A stretch of DNA of 64,000 bases from Methanothrix sp. (GTDB lineage: Archaea; Halobacteriota; Methanosarcinia; Methanotrichales; Methanotrichaceae), in NCBI RefSeq assembly GCF_016706325.1, contig NZ_JADJJX010000001.1, positions 620,001 through 684,000 on the forward strand, written 5' to 3'. Of the stretch, positions 27,701 through 36,156 are shown in pieces. A model generated the notes under the pieces. It saw only the letters and a program-made list of their open reading frames with translations. It was not told the DNA's origin and ran no database searches. Within the stretch, counting starts at the first letter, position 1; every line of letters starts with the position of its first letter. Both the position numbers and the translations under genes were made by a program.

Positions 27701-27708
27701 TTTTATGG
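27701..27708 (+). promoter_or_regulatory. Predicted TATA box of mch
   Basis: ttttatgg about 40 bases before the mch ATG; predicts a short leader containing aaaggtg. Confidence 0.4.
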
Positions 27709-27745
27709 ACAGTGGCTCTTTTGATGCGGAAAGGTGTTCACCTTG

Positions 27746-28714
27746 ATGGGAATCAATGAGATGGGCTTCGAGGTCTTTGAGGAGATGCTCGACTATGGAG
27801 ATGAGCTGCAAATAGAGGTTCATGAGCTTGAGAACGGCACAGTGGTGATAGACGCAGGAGTTGAGGCCCAGGGAGGGATCGGGGCGGGCATATATCTCTC
27901 CCGCCTGTGCATGAGCGATCTGGCCGACATTCAGCTCACACCCTGTGATGTTGGCGGAGTCCTCCTTCCCGGAGTGCAGGTGGCCACAGATTATCCAGCT
28001 GTATCCTGTATGGCCTCTCAGTGTGCCATGTGGCAGATCAAGGCGGAGAAGTACTTCGCCATGGGAAGCGGACCGGGGAGGGTGCTGGCGGGAAAGACCA
28101 GGGAGCTGTATGAGAAGATAGGATTCGAGGAGTTCTCAGACATCGCCGTCCTCTTCTTGGAGTCGAGCAGGCTGCCGGATGAGAAGGTCTCGGCATTGAT
28201 CGCCCAGAGGTGTGGAATCGATCCTGCCGATCTGAGGATTGCCGTGGCCCCCACCGACTCCATAGCCGGCCTGGTGCAGGTATCAGCGCGGGTGGTGGAG
28301 ACCGGCCTGCACAAGCTCTTCACTATGGGATTTGACATCAACAGCATCAAAAGCGGCTGGGGGAGGGCGCCCATCTCCCCCATCAGCGGGGATATGACCC
28401 ATTGCATGGGCTCTTCCAATGACGCCATAATCTATGGTGGCGAGACCTATTACACCCTAGTCTATGAGGATATCGAGGAACTGCAAAGATACCTGAAGGC
28501 GATGCCCTCCTCCTCCTCCCGGGACTGGGGAGCGCCTTTCTACCAGACCTTCAAGGCCGCTGGTTTTGATTTCTTCAAGGTGGATCACAATGTCTTCGCC
28601 CCGGCCAAAGTGGTGATGAATGAGGTCAAATCGCGAAGGACATTCGTATGCGGGAAGACCAATCCCCAGGTGCTTGCGGAGTCGTTCCACCTGGAAGATC
28701 CCGGTTTGAGCTGA
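27746..28714 (+). CDS. mch: Methenyl-tetrahydromethanopterin cyclohydrolase
   Basis: 322 residues, full length. Motifs include GGIGAGIYLSRLCMSDLAD, YPAVSCMASQCAMWQI, FAMGSGPGR and the C-terminal PAKVVMNEVKSRRTFVCGK (in part), all characteristic of Mch. It interconverts N5-formyl- and N5,N10-methenyl-tetrahydromethanopterin in the cytoplasm, a core C1 step of methanogenesis and of C1 supply for biosynthesis. ATG at 27746 follows aaaggtg by nine bases; the upstream in-frame GTG (27734) is within that site. Confidence 0.95.
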   Translation: MGINEMGFEVFEEMLDYGDELQIEVHELENGTVVIDAGVEAQGGIGAGIYLSRLCMSDLADIQLTPCDVGGVLLPGVQVATDYPAVSCMASQCAMWQIKAEKYFAMGSGPGRVLAGKTRELYEKIGFEEFSDIAVLFLESSRLPDEKVSALIAQRCGIDPADLRIAVAPTDSIAGLVQVSARVVETGLHKLFTMGFDINSIKSGWGRAPISPISGDMTHCMGSSNDAIIYGGETYYTLVYEDIEELQRYLKAMPSSSSRDWGAPFYQTFKAAGFDFFKVDHNVFAPAKVVMNEVKSRRTFVCGKTNPQVLAESFHLEDPGLS

Positions 28715-28826
28715 TGGCTCCCGGGATGGGGCGGCGCATCCTCCTGCTGATATGGGAGGAAGAGGGATACAATGAGAATGGCTCCGGGATAATCTAGATA
28801 AACCTCCAGGCATCTGGAGAGATGAG

Positions 28827-29081
28827 ATGAACTCAACAGAATGCGACCTTAAGGGCCATGGGCCATGCGGCGGGCCCATCTGCCAGCGTGGCATAAGCCT
28901 CAACCATCGCTGTGACCAGCATGTCAGGCTCCAGTCATACTGGGCAGCCCATAACACCGGCAAGAAGCTCAATGACTGGCTGGACGGCCTGATGAATGCC
29001 GAGAGGGAAGAGGCATTGAGGCAGGCTCCGTCCAGGGGCGAGCACTGGCAAGAGGTGGCATCCCCATCCCCTGAGGACTGA
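28827..29081 (+). CDS. Small Cys/His-rich protein, unknown
   Basis: 84 residues. The first 35 residues contain four cysteines and four histidines (CDLKGHGPCGGPIC, NHRCDQH), suggesting zinc binding; the rest is helical (LNDWLDGLMNAEREEALRQA). gagatgag precedes the ATG. I do not recognise the family. It ends only 11 bases from the end of the convergent EF-Tu-like gene. Confidence 0.5.
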   Translation: MNSTECDLKGHGPCGGPICQRGISLNHRCDQHVRLQSYWAAHNTGKKLNDWLDGLMNAEREEALRQAPSRGEHWQEVASPSPED

Positions 29082-29091
29082 GCTCCGGCCA

Positions 29092-30051
29092 TCAGGGAAG
29101 ATCTATTGTCCCCACCACTCTGAGCTTTGCTCCTTCAGGATAGGTCAGGACTGCTCTTGCGCCTGCCCGGAAGACGAGCATCCTGTCCAGCCTCAGTTTC
29201 AGCTCAGCCCGGTGCCAGTCAGCCTCCGGCAGGACCTCCTGTACTCTGGCTGGAACGAACTGCATCCAGTGGCCGATGTGAAGCACCATTCCCTCTTTGA
29301 GGGGATTTGGCCAGTATTTAACTATCCGGGCCGTGGCCTGGAGCTCTGAGGCCTTTTTGATCGATTTGTCATTGGTGAGGATGGTTCCCCGGTCCAGATC
29401 CCCAACATCGACCCCTTTGAGGGCGATTCCCGTCCTCTCACCCGCTCCGGCGACATCGAAGTCCTCATCATGCCTCTGAATGGAGCGGATCTGGGCGGTC
29501 TTCTCCCCGGGAAGGAGCATCAACTCATCATGCTTTCTCAATGCCCCCTCTGCCACCGATCCCAAGACCACAGTGCCTATACCCCGTACATTGAAGAAGT
29601 GATCCACAGGCATGGTCCCGGTTGGAGAGTCGTAGTTGGTCTTGATCTTTTCAGAAAGGGCCAGGAGCCTCTCGCGAAGGGCATTCTTATCATCATCTAA
29701 AAATTCATAACCCTCAACCACTGTGCCCCTGATGAAGGGCATGACCTGATCTTTATCTATGAAATCTCTCAGTATCACCATGCCCTCCTTCTTTTCCAGG
29801 GAGTCCAGCATGAGGACCGTCTCCCCAAAGGCGGGATCTATGTGATCCACAATCAATAGAATCTTCTGGGACATGGAGATGGCATAGAATAAGGGTGCTA
29901 TCCTCTCCGGATATCTGCTCGGCTCGATTAGGGTTACTGTACTCTCCCCTTTCTTCAGATTATAGAAGGTAAGATCGCTGACGGTGCCCTTCTTCCCCAG
30001 CTCCTTGCCATAATCAGCTGCGCCCAGTATCGCCACATTGAGATTGGACAT
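29092..30051 (-). CDS. EF-Tu/SelB-like protein with degenerate G domain
   Basis: About 319 residues. The N-terminal part is shaped like a translational GTPase G domain, but the P-loop is LGAADYGKELGKKG without GK[ST], and no DxxG or NKxD is seen. The middle part (VRGIGTVVLGSVAEGALRKHDELMLLPG) is a clear EF-Tu domain 2, followed by a beta-rich end. Such proteins are conserved in methanogens as EF-Tu-domain-2 proteins without known role. I start at ATG 30051, where family members begin (MSNLNVAILG); the frame is open to a GTG at 30216 with a basic extension. Confidence 0.7.
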   Translation of the reverse strand: MSNLNVAILGAADYGKELGKKGTVSDLTFYNLKKGESTVTLIEPSRYPERIAPLFYAISMSQKILLIVDHIDPAFGETVLMLDSLEKKEGMVILRDFIDKDQVMPFIRGTVVEGYEFLDDDKNALRERLLALSEKIKTNYDSPTGTMPVDHFFNVRGIGTVVLGSVAEGALRKHDELMLLPGEKTAQIRSIQRHDEDFDVAGAGERTGIALKGVDVGDLDRGTILTNDKSIKKASELQATARIVKYWPNPLKEGMVLHIGHWMQFVPARVQEVLPEADWHRAELKLRLDRMLVFRAGARAVLTYPEGAKLRVVGTIDLP

Positions 30052-30290
30052 AGAATGCCTGAATCTATCCTTGGGATGATAGGCCTTGCGGTGGCGGGGC
30101 TGCAGATTGGATAGACCCTTCTCCTTCCCTTCTATGACCCTCTCGGCCAATTTCAGTATGCTTTTCTTTTGCTCCTCCTCTTGCCCTCTTTTTATGTCTT
30201 TTCCAGCTCTTTTCACCCTCAGTTTATTCGCTTTTTGATCCCCTTTTCCGCTTTTTTTTTTGAACTCTCTATTTATGCCTACACATTATG

Positions 30291-30356
30291 ATAGAATTTC
30301 TATAATAATAAGGAATTTCGATAGATATTTATGATATCAAGCTCCATTATCTATCG
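30291..30356. promoter_or_regulatory. Two palindromes in a divergent promoter region
   Basis: ATAGAATTTCTAT (30291-30303) is a perfect 13-bp palindrome. CGATAGATA (30319-30327) and TATCTATCG (30348-30356) form a perfect 9-bp inverted repeat with a 20-base gap. All lie in AT-rich DNA between the EF-Tu-like gene (minus) and the small gene at 30381 (plus), a good place for operators. Confidence 0.4.
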
Positions 30357-30380
30357 TTTAGAATCTGTGGGGTTGATGAT

Positions 30381-30659
30381 ATGCTAAGCTCAAAGGAACT
30401 GGAGGCCATGGGAAGGGCGATTGAGGAGATCGGCGCTGCCAAGAGCTGCATAACCGGGGATGTCCTCAAGGAGGCCAAGAGGGTGGTCATGGAAAAGGGC
30501 CTGGATGCAGCAGAGATATATGCTGCTCAGCTCACAGGAACCGATCAGAATACAGAGTTGACGCGTGTTCTGAAGATAAGCCGGAAGAACGATCTCAGCC
30601 CAGAGGCGATAGCTCAGCTCCTGGATAAGCTCAATGTGATAGAGACTGGCAAATGGTAG
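30381..30659 (+). CDS. Small helical protein, unknown
   Basis: 92 residues, predicted almost entirely helical, no cysteine cluster apart from one Cys, no membrane segment. The end (LSPEAIAQLLDKLNVIETGKW) has the look of a helical domain. I recognise no family. It is preceded by AT-rich DNA with palindromes and a weak ggggttgatgat leader. Coding is supported by typical local codon use. Confidence 0.5.
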   Translation: MLSSKELEAMGRAIEEIGAAKSCITGDVLKEAKRVVMEKGLDAAEIYAAQLTGTDQNTELTRVLKISRKNDLSPEAIAQLLDKLNVIETGKW

Positions 30660-30752
30660 GCCTGATATAGGCCAATTCACCAGGCCAATTCACCCCGGGC
30701 CAACACCATTTTATATTTCATATTTTTTGCAATTCCCTCCTGCCAGGGGCAT

Positions 30753-31514
30753 TCAACTCGAGCAGGCGCACCAGCTCTCCAGCCCCATGAGGTATGCCGC
30801 CCCGGCTATGGTCACACCGAAGAGAACCACCCTCCTCTCATGCTCCCGTGCCCGGTCCAGGAGCTCGTCGATGGTGCCGTTCACTATGGTGGAGCCGGTG
30901 ATCAGAATGATCTGGCATTGCTCGAATATCTCCATGGAGTTCAGGCCATCCAGAACCCTGACTCCGCTGCGAATGCTTCCCGCCTCTGCCAGGTCGGAGA
31001 CCATCACCCTCTCTTTGCCGAAGGCCTTGACCAAAGCATCCAGAATCGCTGGCTGCAGGCCCACCAGACCCACCTTCTCCCATTGCTGATCCCTCAGCCA
31101 GTCCGCAACCTGTGAGGAGCAACTCCTCGGGCCATCATCCCGGCAGTGGACTGTCAATTCTATCTTTTCCAGGTATCTGAGTGCTGCATTCATGGTGGAA
31201 ACAAAGACCGCTCGCTCGAAGCTCTCCTCCAGGGGCAAGGCCAGAACATCCCCCAAGGTCCCTTTGAAGCTGCCCTGAGCGGCGGTGAACGCCTGACCGA
31301 CAGCCCCCTTGAAGGTCGCCTGCATGAGGACCTCCCGTCCCCTGATTATGGGAAAGTCATCCCGTCCCGGATCTCCGATGGCCTCGGCAGAGCTGAGCGG
31401 CCGGCTGACGACCACCTCGCTTTGCAGCTCCCGGCGATATGCCTCATCTCCCTGAGACTGCAGCAGCCTGACAAAACGCCTCTTTGCCTCCTTTAATAGC
31501 TCTCCACTGGTCAT
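30753..31514 (-). CDS. DUF4213/DUF364 family protein
   Basis: About 253 residues. The N-terminal half (GREVLMQATFKGAVGQAFTA) resembles DUF4213, and the C-terminal half with a Rossmann-like core (EKVGLVGLQPAIL, QIILITGSTIVNGTIDELL, VVLFGVTIAGAAYLMG) matches DUF364. This family is often noted as putative heavy-metal chelation proteins; the true activity is unknown. ATG at 31514 lies directly after GAGGTGAGC. It is divergent from the trp operon. Confidence 0.7.
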   Translation of the reverse strand: MTSGELLKEAKRRFVRLLQSQGDEAYRRELQSEVVVSRPLSSAEAIGDPGRDDFPIIRGREVLMQATFKGAVGQAFTAAQGSFKGTLGDVLALPLEESFERAVFVSTMNAALRYLEKIELTVHCRDDGPRSCSSQVADWLRDQQWEKVGLVGLQPAILDALVKAFGKERVMVSDLAEAGSIRSGVRVLDGLNSMEIFEQCQIILITGSTIVNGTIDELLDRAREHERRVVLFGVTIAGAAYLMGLESWCACSS

Positions 31515-31643
31515 GCTCACCTCTTGGGCTTGGATTTCATTGCAATTCATTGCAGGTGAATCTGTGATTTGCCCTTCTGGATTATCCCCTTTGCGGCAGA
31601 GGCGGCCCGTTCAGCGACCTGAGTTAGCCAGTGGTGCATAATC

Positions 31644-31690
31644 TATAAATACGATGTATGTTTTCAATCAATATAGTACAAAATTGTACA
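31644..31690 (+). promoter_or_regulatory. trpDFEGC promoter with TRP-box-like operator
   Basis: TATAAATA (31644-31651) predicts a transcription start near 31673-31678. Immediately there lies a perfect 14-bp palindrome GTACAAAATTGTAC (31676-31689), containing AGTACA (31675-31680) and the exact hexamer TGTACA (31685-31690). TGTACA is the TRP box bound by the repressor TrpY in Methanothermobacter. Binding here would block initiation when tryptophan is plentiful. The function in this organism is inferred. Confidence 0.65.
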
Positions 31691-31711
31691 TTAAACGATC
31701 TGGTGATTCAC

Positions 31712-32737
31712 TTGAGCTATCTGCAAAAGATCATGGAAGGGCAGGACCTCTCCCTGGAGGAGGCTGAGGCCCTGATGGACGAGATCTTCAATAAGGCATC
31801 CGATGCCATGATCGGAGCCGTTCTGGTGGCGCTGCGCAGGAAGGGCGAATCGGTATCCGAGATCGCGGGGTTTGCCAGGAAGATGAGAGAGTCCGCCATC
31901 CGCATAGAGCCCTCAGTCAATGGCAATCTGGTCGATACCTGTGGCACAGGAGGAGACGGCTCGAATACCATCAATGTGAGCACCGCCGCAGCCATCGTCA
32001 CTGCTGCCTGCGGCATCCCCGTGGCCAAGCACGGCAATTATGCCATAAGCTCGAAGTGCGGCAGTGCAAACGTCCTGGATGCTCTGGGGGTGAAGATCAG
32101 CTCCGACCCGGCTGAGGTCCAGTCTCTGATTCAGGAGGTGGGAATTGGATTCATGCTGGCCCCGGCATTCCATCCTGCCATGAAGAGGGTGGGCCCGGTG
32201 AGAAAGGAGCTTGGCATTCGTACCGTCTTCAATATCCTGGGGCCGCTGACCAATCCCGCCGGGGCGAAGGCGCAGGTGATGGGGGTCTACGATCCCGCTC
32301 TGTGCGAGAAGCTGGCCCGGGTGCTGCATGTCCTGGGAACGAGGAGGGCGATGGTGGTGAACGGCGAGGGCATGGATGAGATCACCAACACCGGCGAGAC
32401 CCGCATCTCTGAGCTCAATGATGGATCGGTGAAGAGCTACACCCTCCATCCAGAGGACCTGGGCTATCCGCAGGCAACGAGCTCCGATATCGCTGGCGGG
32501 ATGCCCGATGAGAATGCCCGCCGGTTGGTGGAGGTGCTGAGGGGCGAGCCCTCCCCGGCGCGGGATATCATCGTCATCAACTCCGGGGCAGCGGTCTATG
32601 TATCCGGCCTCGCCTCCACTCTGAGGAAGGGGGCGAGCATGGCCGAGGAGGCCATCGATTCCGGAGAGGCCTTAAAGACCCTGAAGAGGATGGTAAATGC
32701 AAGTGGAGAGCCAGAGAGGCTGGAGCGCTTCTTATGA
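31712..32737 (+). CDS. trpD: Anthranilate phosphoribosyltransferase
   Basis: 341 residues: LSLEEAEALMDEIF, the PRPP site VDTCGTGGDGSNTINVSTAAA, KHGNYAISSKCGSANVLDALG and NPAGAKAQVMGVYDP. It attaches phosphoribose to anthranilate, step two of tryptophan synthesis. The start is TTG at 31712, five bases after GGTGA, which gives the normal length; upstream in-frame codons fall in the operator. First gene of the order trpD-F-E-G-C. Confidence 0.92.
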   Translation: MSYLQKIMEGQDLSLEEAEALMDEIFNKASDAMIGAVLVALRRKGESVSEIAGFARKMRESAIRIEPSVNGNLVDTCGTGGDGSNTINVSTAAAIVTAACGIPVAKHGNYAISSKCGSANVLDALGVKISSDPAEVQSLIQEVGIGFMLAPAFHPAMKRVGPVRKELGIRTVFNILGPLTNPAGAKAQVMGVYDPALCEKLARVLHVLGTRRAMVVNGEGMDEITNTGETRISELNDGSVKSYTLHPEDLGYPQATSSDIAGGMPDENARRLVEVLRGEPSPARDIIVINSGAAVYVSGLASTLRKGASMAEEAIDSGEALKTLKRMVNASGEPERLERFL

Positions 32738-33360
32738 CCAGGGTCAAGATCTGCGGCCTCAAGGATGGGCTCGACCTTGAGGGGGCACTGCAGGCGGGGG
32801 CAGATGCAGTGGGATTCATTGTAGAGATTGAGCAGAGCCGACGCTGCATATCCGCCTCCGCTGCCCGGGAGCTGATCGATATGGTCCCGCCCTTCGTCGC
32901 CAGTGTGGCTGTGATCCATCCCCGCGATCTGGATGATGCTCTGCGTCTCGCAGAGGATACCGGTGCTGATCTGCTGCAGATTCACAGCAGACTGAAAAGG
33001 GAGGAGCTGAGGAGATTGAGGGATAGCGTCTCCCAGAGGATCATCATCGCCTGCCGGGCAGAGGGAGATGAGGCCCTCCAGATGGCTCCGCTGGCAGACG
33101 CCATCCTCCTTGATACCTGCAAGAACGGTGTGCTGGGCGGGACCGGCGAGACCCATGACTGGAATCTCAGTGCCCGGCTGGTCCGGGAGCTGAAGGTCCC
33201 AGTGATCCTGGCCGGAGGCCTTGGGCCGGATAATGTCTGCCAGGCGGTGCGCACCGTCCGCCCTCATGCCGTTGATGTGGCCAGCGGGGTCGAGGTAGAA
33301 GGGAGAAAGGATAGAGGGAGGATGGAGCAGTTTGTAGAGCAGGTGAGATCATGCCGCTAG
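32734..33360 (+). CDS. trpF: Phosphoribosylanthranilate isomerase
   Basis: 208 residues, TIM barrel. Catalytic Cys in VKICGLKD and Asp in LLDTCKNG, with the phosphate-binding GGTGETHDW and LAGGLGPDNV. It performs the Amadori rearrangement of phosphoribosylanthranilate. ATGA overlap with trpD; its end overlaps the trpE start. Confidence 0.92.
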   Translation: MTRVKICGLKDGLDLEGALQAGADAVGFIVEIEQSRRCISASAARELIDMVPPFVASVAVIHPRDLDDALRLAEDTGADLLQIHSRLKREELRRLRDSVSQRIIIACRAEGDEALQMAPLADAILLDTCKNGVLGGTGETHDWNLSARLVRELKVPVILAGGLGPDNVCQAVRTVRPHAVDVASGVEVEGRKDRGRMEQFVEQVRSCR

Positions 33361-34793
33361 AGCCGGTGATGGTTGATGTCACAGACAAGGTGAGCGTCGA
33401 TGCCCCGCTCACCCTTTATATGAGGCTGAGGTCCCGCCGGCACCCCTACCTCCTGGAGTCGGTGGAGAAGTCAGGGAACCGGGCCCGCTTCTCCTTTGTG
33501 GGCGCCGATCCCTCTGCTCTGGTGACCATCAAGAACCGTTATCTGGTCATGGACTTCTTCAATGGAGGAATAGAGAGGATGGAAGAGCGCCTATCCAACT
33601 GCATAGACCTGCGCAAATCGGATAAGAGGCTGGAGGGGCCGATCAAAGAGGGGTTTGACCTCTTCGATGCCCTGCGCTCTGCCATCCCCTGCCGGAGATC
33701 CTCTGAGGCCAATAGCTTTGGCCGGCAGGTATTCTTCGGGGGAGGGATAGGCTATCTCTCCTACGACCTGGTGATGGAGCGGCTGAACAGGAGGTCCCTT
33801 TCCGCCACCCCTGATGCTCAGTTTGCAGTGATGGAGAGCACATTCATCTTCGACCATCTCATCAGAAGGGTCTACTTCGCCGTGGCCCCCATACTCCCCG
33901 GGGCGAAGACGGACCTGGTGGAGGTCATTCAGGGAGCCGATCCCGAGGACAGCCAGGCAGAGGATCTGCAGGGCCGGGTTCTGAGGATGGGGGAGGCGTC
34001 AATCTACCAGGAGGGAGTGGCCCAGTCCAAGGCCCATATCATCGATGGCGACATCTTACAGCTGGTCTTGGCCCGGTCTGCTCAGGTGAGCTGCAGCAAC
34101 CCCGTGGGCCTCTACCGCCGCCTGCGCAGCATCAATCCCAGCCCTTACACCTATCTCTTCGAGTTCGGCCCCCTGACCATCGTCGGCGCCTCGCCCGAGA
34201 CCCTGTTCTCGGCCTTTGCAGGAAGGCTGAGGGTGAACCCCATTGCAGGCACCTGCCCGAGGGGAAGGACGGAGGGGGAGGATGCCGCCCTGGCCCAGGC
34301 GATGCTCCAGGATGAAAAGGAGAGAGCAGAGCATATCATGCTGGTGGACCTGGGCAGAAATGATGTGCGGGCGGTCTGTCAGCCGGGAACGGTTAAGGTC
34401 GAGGACTTCATGTCCGTTCTCAAGTACTCTCATGTGCAGCACATCGAGACCACTGTGGTGGGCGACCTGCGTGCTGAGTGCGATCAGTTCGATGCCGCCC
34501 GATCGGTCTTTCCAGCCGGAACCCTATCCGGCGCTCCAAAGCTCCGGGCGATGGAGATCATCGATGATCTGGAGGAGGAGCCCCGGGGGTTGTACGGCGG
34601 AGGCATAGGTTACTTCTCAGTGGACGGGAGTGCCGACTTCGCCATAGCCATCAGAAGCATTCTCCTTCAGGATGGTGTGGCCACAGTGCAGGCGGGAGCG
34701 GGAATAGTGGTCGACTCCGATCCGGAGAAGGAGTTTTTGGAGACGGAAAGGAAGATGGCGGCCATGAAAAGGGCCCTGGGGGTGACGGCATGA
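33351..34793 (+). CDS. trpE: Anthranilate synthase component I
   Basis: 480 residues. PYLLESVEKSGNRARFSF is the LLES-type motif for feedback inhibition by tryptophan. The chorismate-binding part follows: IVGASPETLFSAF, NPIAGTCPRGRT, VDLGRNDVRAVC, PAGTLSGAPKLRAMEIID and AGAGIVVDSDPEKE. With TrpG it converts chorismate and glutamine to anthranilate. ATG after aggtgagatc; ATGA overlap with trpG. Confidence 0.93.
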   Translation: MPLEPVMVDVTDKVSVDAPLTLYMRLRSRRHPYLLESVEKSGNRARFSFVGADPSALVTIKNRYLVMDFFNGGIERMEERLSNCIDLRKSDKRLEGPIKEGFDLFDALRSAIPCRRSSEANSFGRQVFFGGGIGYLSYDLVMERLNRRSLSATPDAQFAVMESTFIFDHLIRRVYFAVAPILPGAKTDLVEVIQGADPEDSQAEDLQGRVLRMGEASIYQEGVAQSKAHIIDGDILQLVLARSAQVSCSNPVGLYRRLRSINPSPYTYLFEFGPLTIVGASPETLFSAFAGRLRVNPIAGTCPRGRTEGEDAALAQAMLQDEKERAEHIMLVDLGRNDVRAVCQPGTVKVEDFMSVLKYSHVQHIETTVVGDLRAECDQFDAARSVFPAGTLSGAPKLRAMEIIDDLEEEPRGLYGGGIGYFSVDGSADFAIAIRSILLQDGVATVQAGAGIVVDSDPEKEFLETERKMAAMKRALGVTA

Positions 34794-35371
34794 GGCCTAT
34801 TCTCTTTGTGGACAATCACGACTCCTTCGTCTGGAACCTGGTGGATTATGTCTCTGTCTTTTATGATAACACCATCGTCCTCCCCAATGAGATCAGTCTG
34901 GAGGAGGTGGAGAGGCTGAAGCCCAGGGGGATTGTGATCTCCCCCGGGCCGGGCCATCCGTCCAGGGCCAGGGACATCGGCAACTGCCTGGATATCATCC
35001 TCGGCCATCCCCATACTCCCATCCTGGGGATATGCCTGGGCCATCAGGCCCTGAACCTGGCCTATGGGGGGAGCACCTCCCATACCAGGCCCGTGCACGG
35101 AAAGAGCTCCCGGATCGGGCATGACGGGCGGGGGATATTCCGGGGAGTGGAAAACCCCTTACAGGGTGGACGATATCACTCCCTGGCCATAGAGAGGCTC
35201 AGCCCGGAGGTGGATGTATGTGCCCGGAGCGCAGAGGGGGTGGTGATGGCCATCCGCCACAAGAGCCGGCCTCACTCCGGTCTGCAGTTCCATCCGGAGT
35301 CGGTTCTCACCCCCTCGGGAAAGAGGATCATCCAAAACTGGGTGGAGGAGGTGGAAGGTTGCATTCATTGA
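34790..35371 (+). CDS. trpG: Anthranilate synthase component II (glutamine amidotransferase)
   Basis: 193 residues. Class I amidotransferase with the triad Cys in GICLGHQAL, His in QFHPES and the following Glu; oxyanion region SPGPGHP. It supplies ammonia to TrpE. The bases encoding its C-terminus include the ribosome site of trpC. Confidence 0.93.
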   Translation: MRPILFVDNHDSFVWNLVDYVSVFYDNTIVLPNEISLEEVERLKPRGIVISPGPGHPSRARDIGNCLDIILGHPHTPILGICLGHQALNLAYGGSTSHTRPVHGKSSRIGHDGRGIFRGVENPLQGGRYHSLAIERLSPEVDVCARSAEGVVMAIRHKSRPHSGLQFHPESVLTPSGKRIIQNWVEEVEGCIH

Positions 35372-36090
35372 TCGATGACATTCTGCAGAGCTCCCGGGCT
35401 CGCGGGCCGGGGGCCGGGGAGGGCTGGCCGGTGGAGGAGAGGAGGGATCTGGTCGCCTCTGCCCGGGCGGCGAGGGGCAGGGGCATGATCCCCATCATCG
35501 CCGAGATCAAACCCAAGGCCCTGGGCAGGGCTCTCGCTCAGGAAGAGGTGGCCGCTTATGCCCGCGCTTATGCCCAGTACGGTGCCTGCGCCATCTCCGT
35601 TCTCACCGAGCCCACCCACTTTTTAGGCCGCCTGGAGAATGCCCGTACCGCCCGCCAGGCGGGACTGCCGGTGCTGAGAAAGGACTTCATATTCAGTGAG
35701 GAGCAGCTCTCCGAGGTCCAGGCGGACCTCGTGCTGCTCATCGCTGCTTTAAATATCGATTTGGACGATTTCATTGCTGCAGCCAGGGCCATTGGGATGG
35801 AGCCGCTGGTGGAGGTTCATTCAGAGGAGGAGCTGGAGAGAGCCCTGGGGACGGAGGCAGAGATCATCGGCATAAACAATCGCAACCTTAAGACACTGGA
35901 GGTGGACCTGGAGACCTTCGAGCGGCTGGCTCCGCGGGCGAGGGAGGCAGGGGTGTTCCTGGTGGCGGAGAGCGGGGTGCACACACCGGAAGACGCCAGG
36001 CGGATGGTACAGGCGGGGGCAGATGCCCTGCTGGTGGGAACGGAGCTGATGGCAGAGCCCTGGAGGCTGGAGGAGATAAACAGGCTCTGA
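35359..36090 (+). CDS. trpC: Indole-3-glycerol phosphate synthase
   Basis: 243 residues, TIM barrel: IIAEIKPKALGR (catalytic Lys), SVLTEPTHFLG, LPVLRKDFIF (catalytic Lys), IGINNRNLKTLEVD and VAESGVHTPEDA. It closes the indole ring. Start: TTG at 35359, five bases after GGAGGTG; TTG 35368 is possible. The operon ends here, and trpA and a canonical trpB are not adjacent; trpB2 is at 43653. Confidence 0.92.
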   Translation: MHSLIDDILQSSRARGPGAGEGWPVEERRDLVASARAARGRGMIPIIAEIKPKALGRALAQEEVAAYARAYAQYGACAISVLTEPTHFLGRLENARTARQAGLPVLRKDFIFSEEQLSEVQADLVLLIAALNIDLDDFIAAARAIGMEPLVEVHSEEELERALGTEAEIIGINNRNLKTLEVDLETFERLAPRAREAGVFLVAESGVHTPEDARRMVQAGADALLVGTELMAEPWRLEEINRL

Positions 36091-36156
36091 GAGGCAACGG
36101 CATCTATCCGTCCTCCAGCCCATTGCTGCCCGCAGGCGGTATCTTCTCTTATCCCT

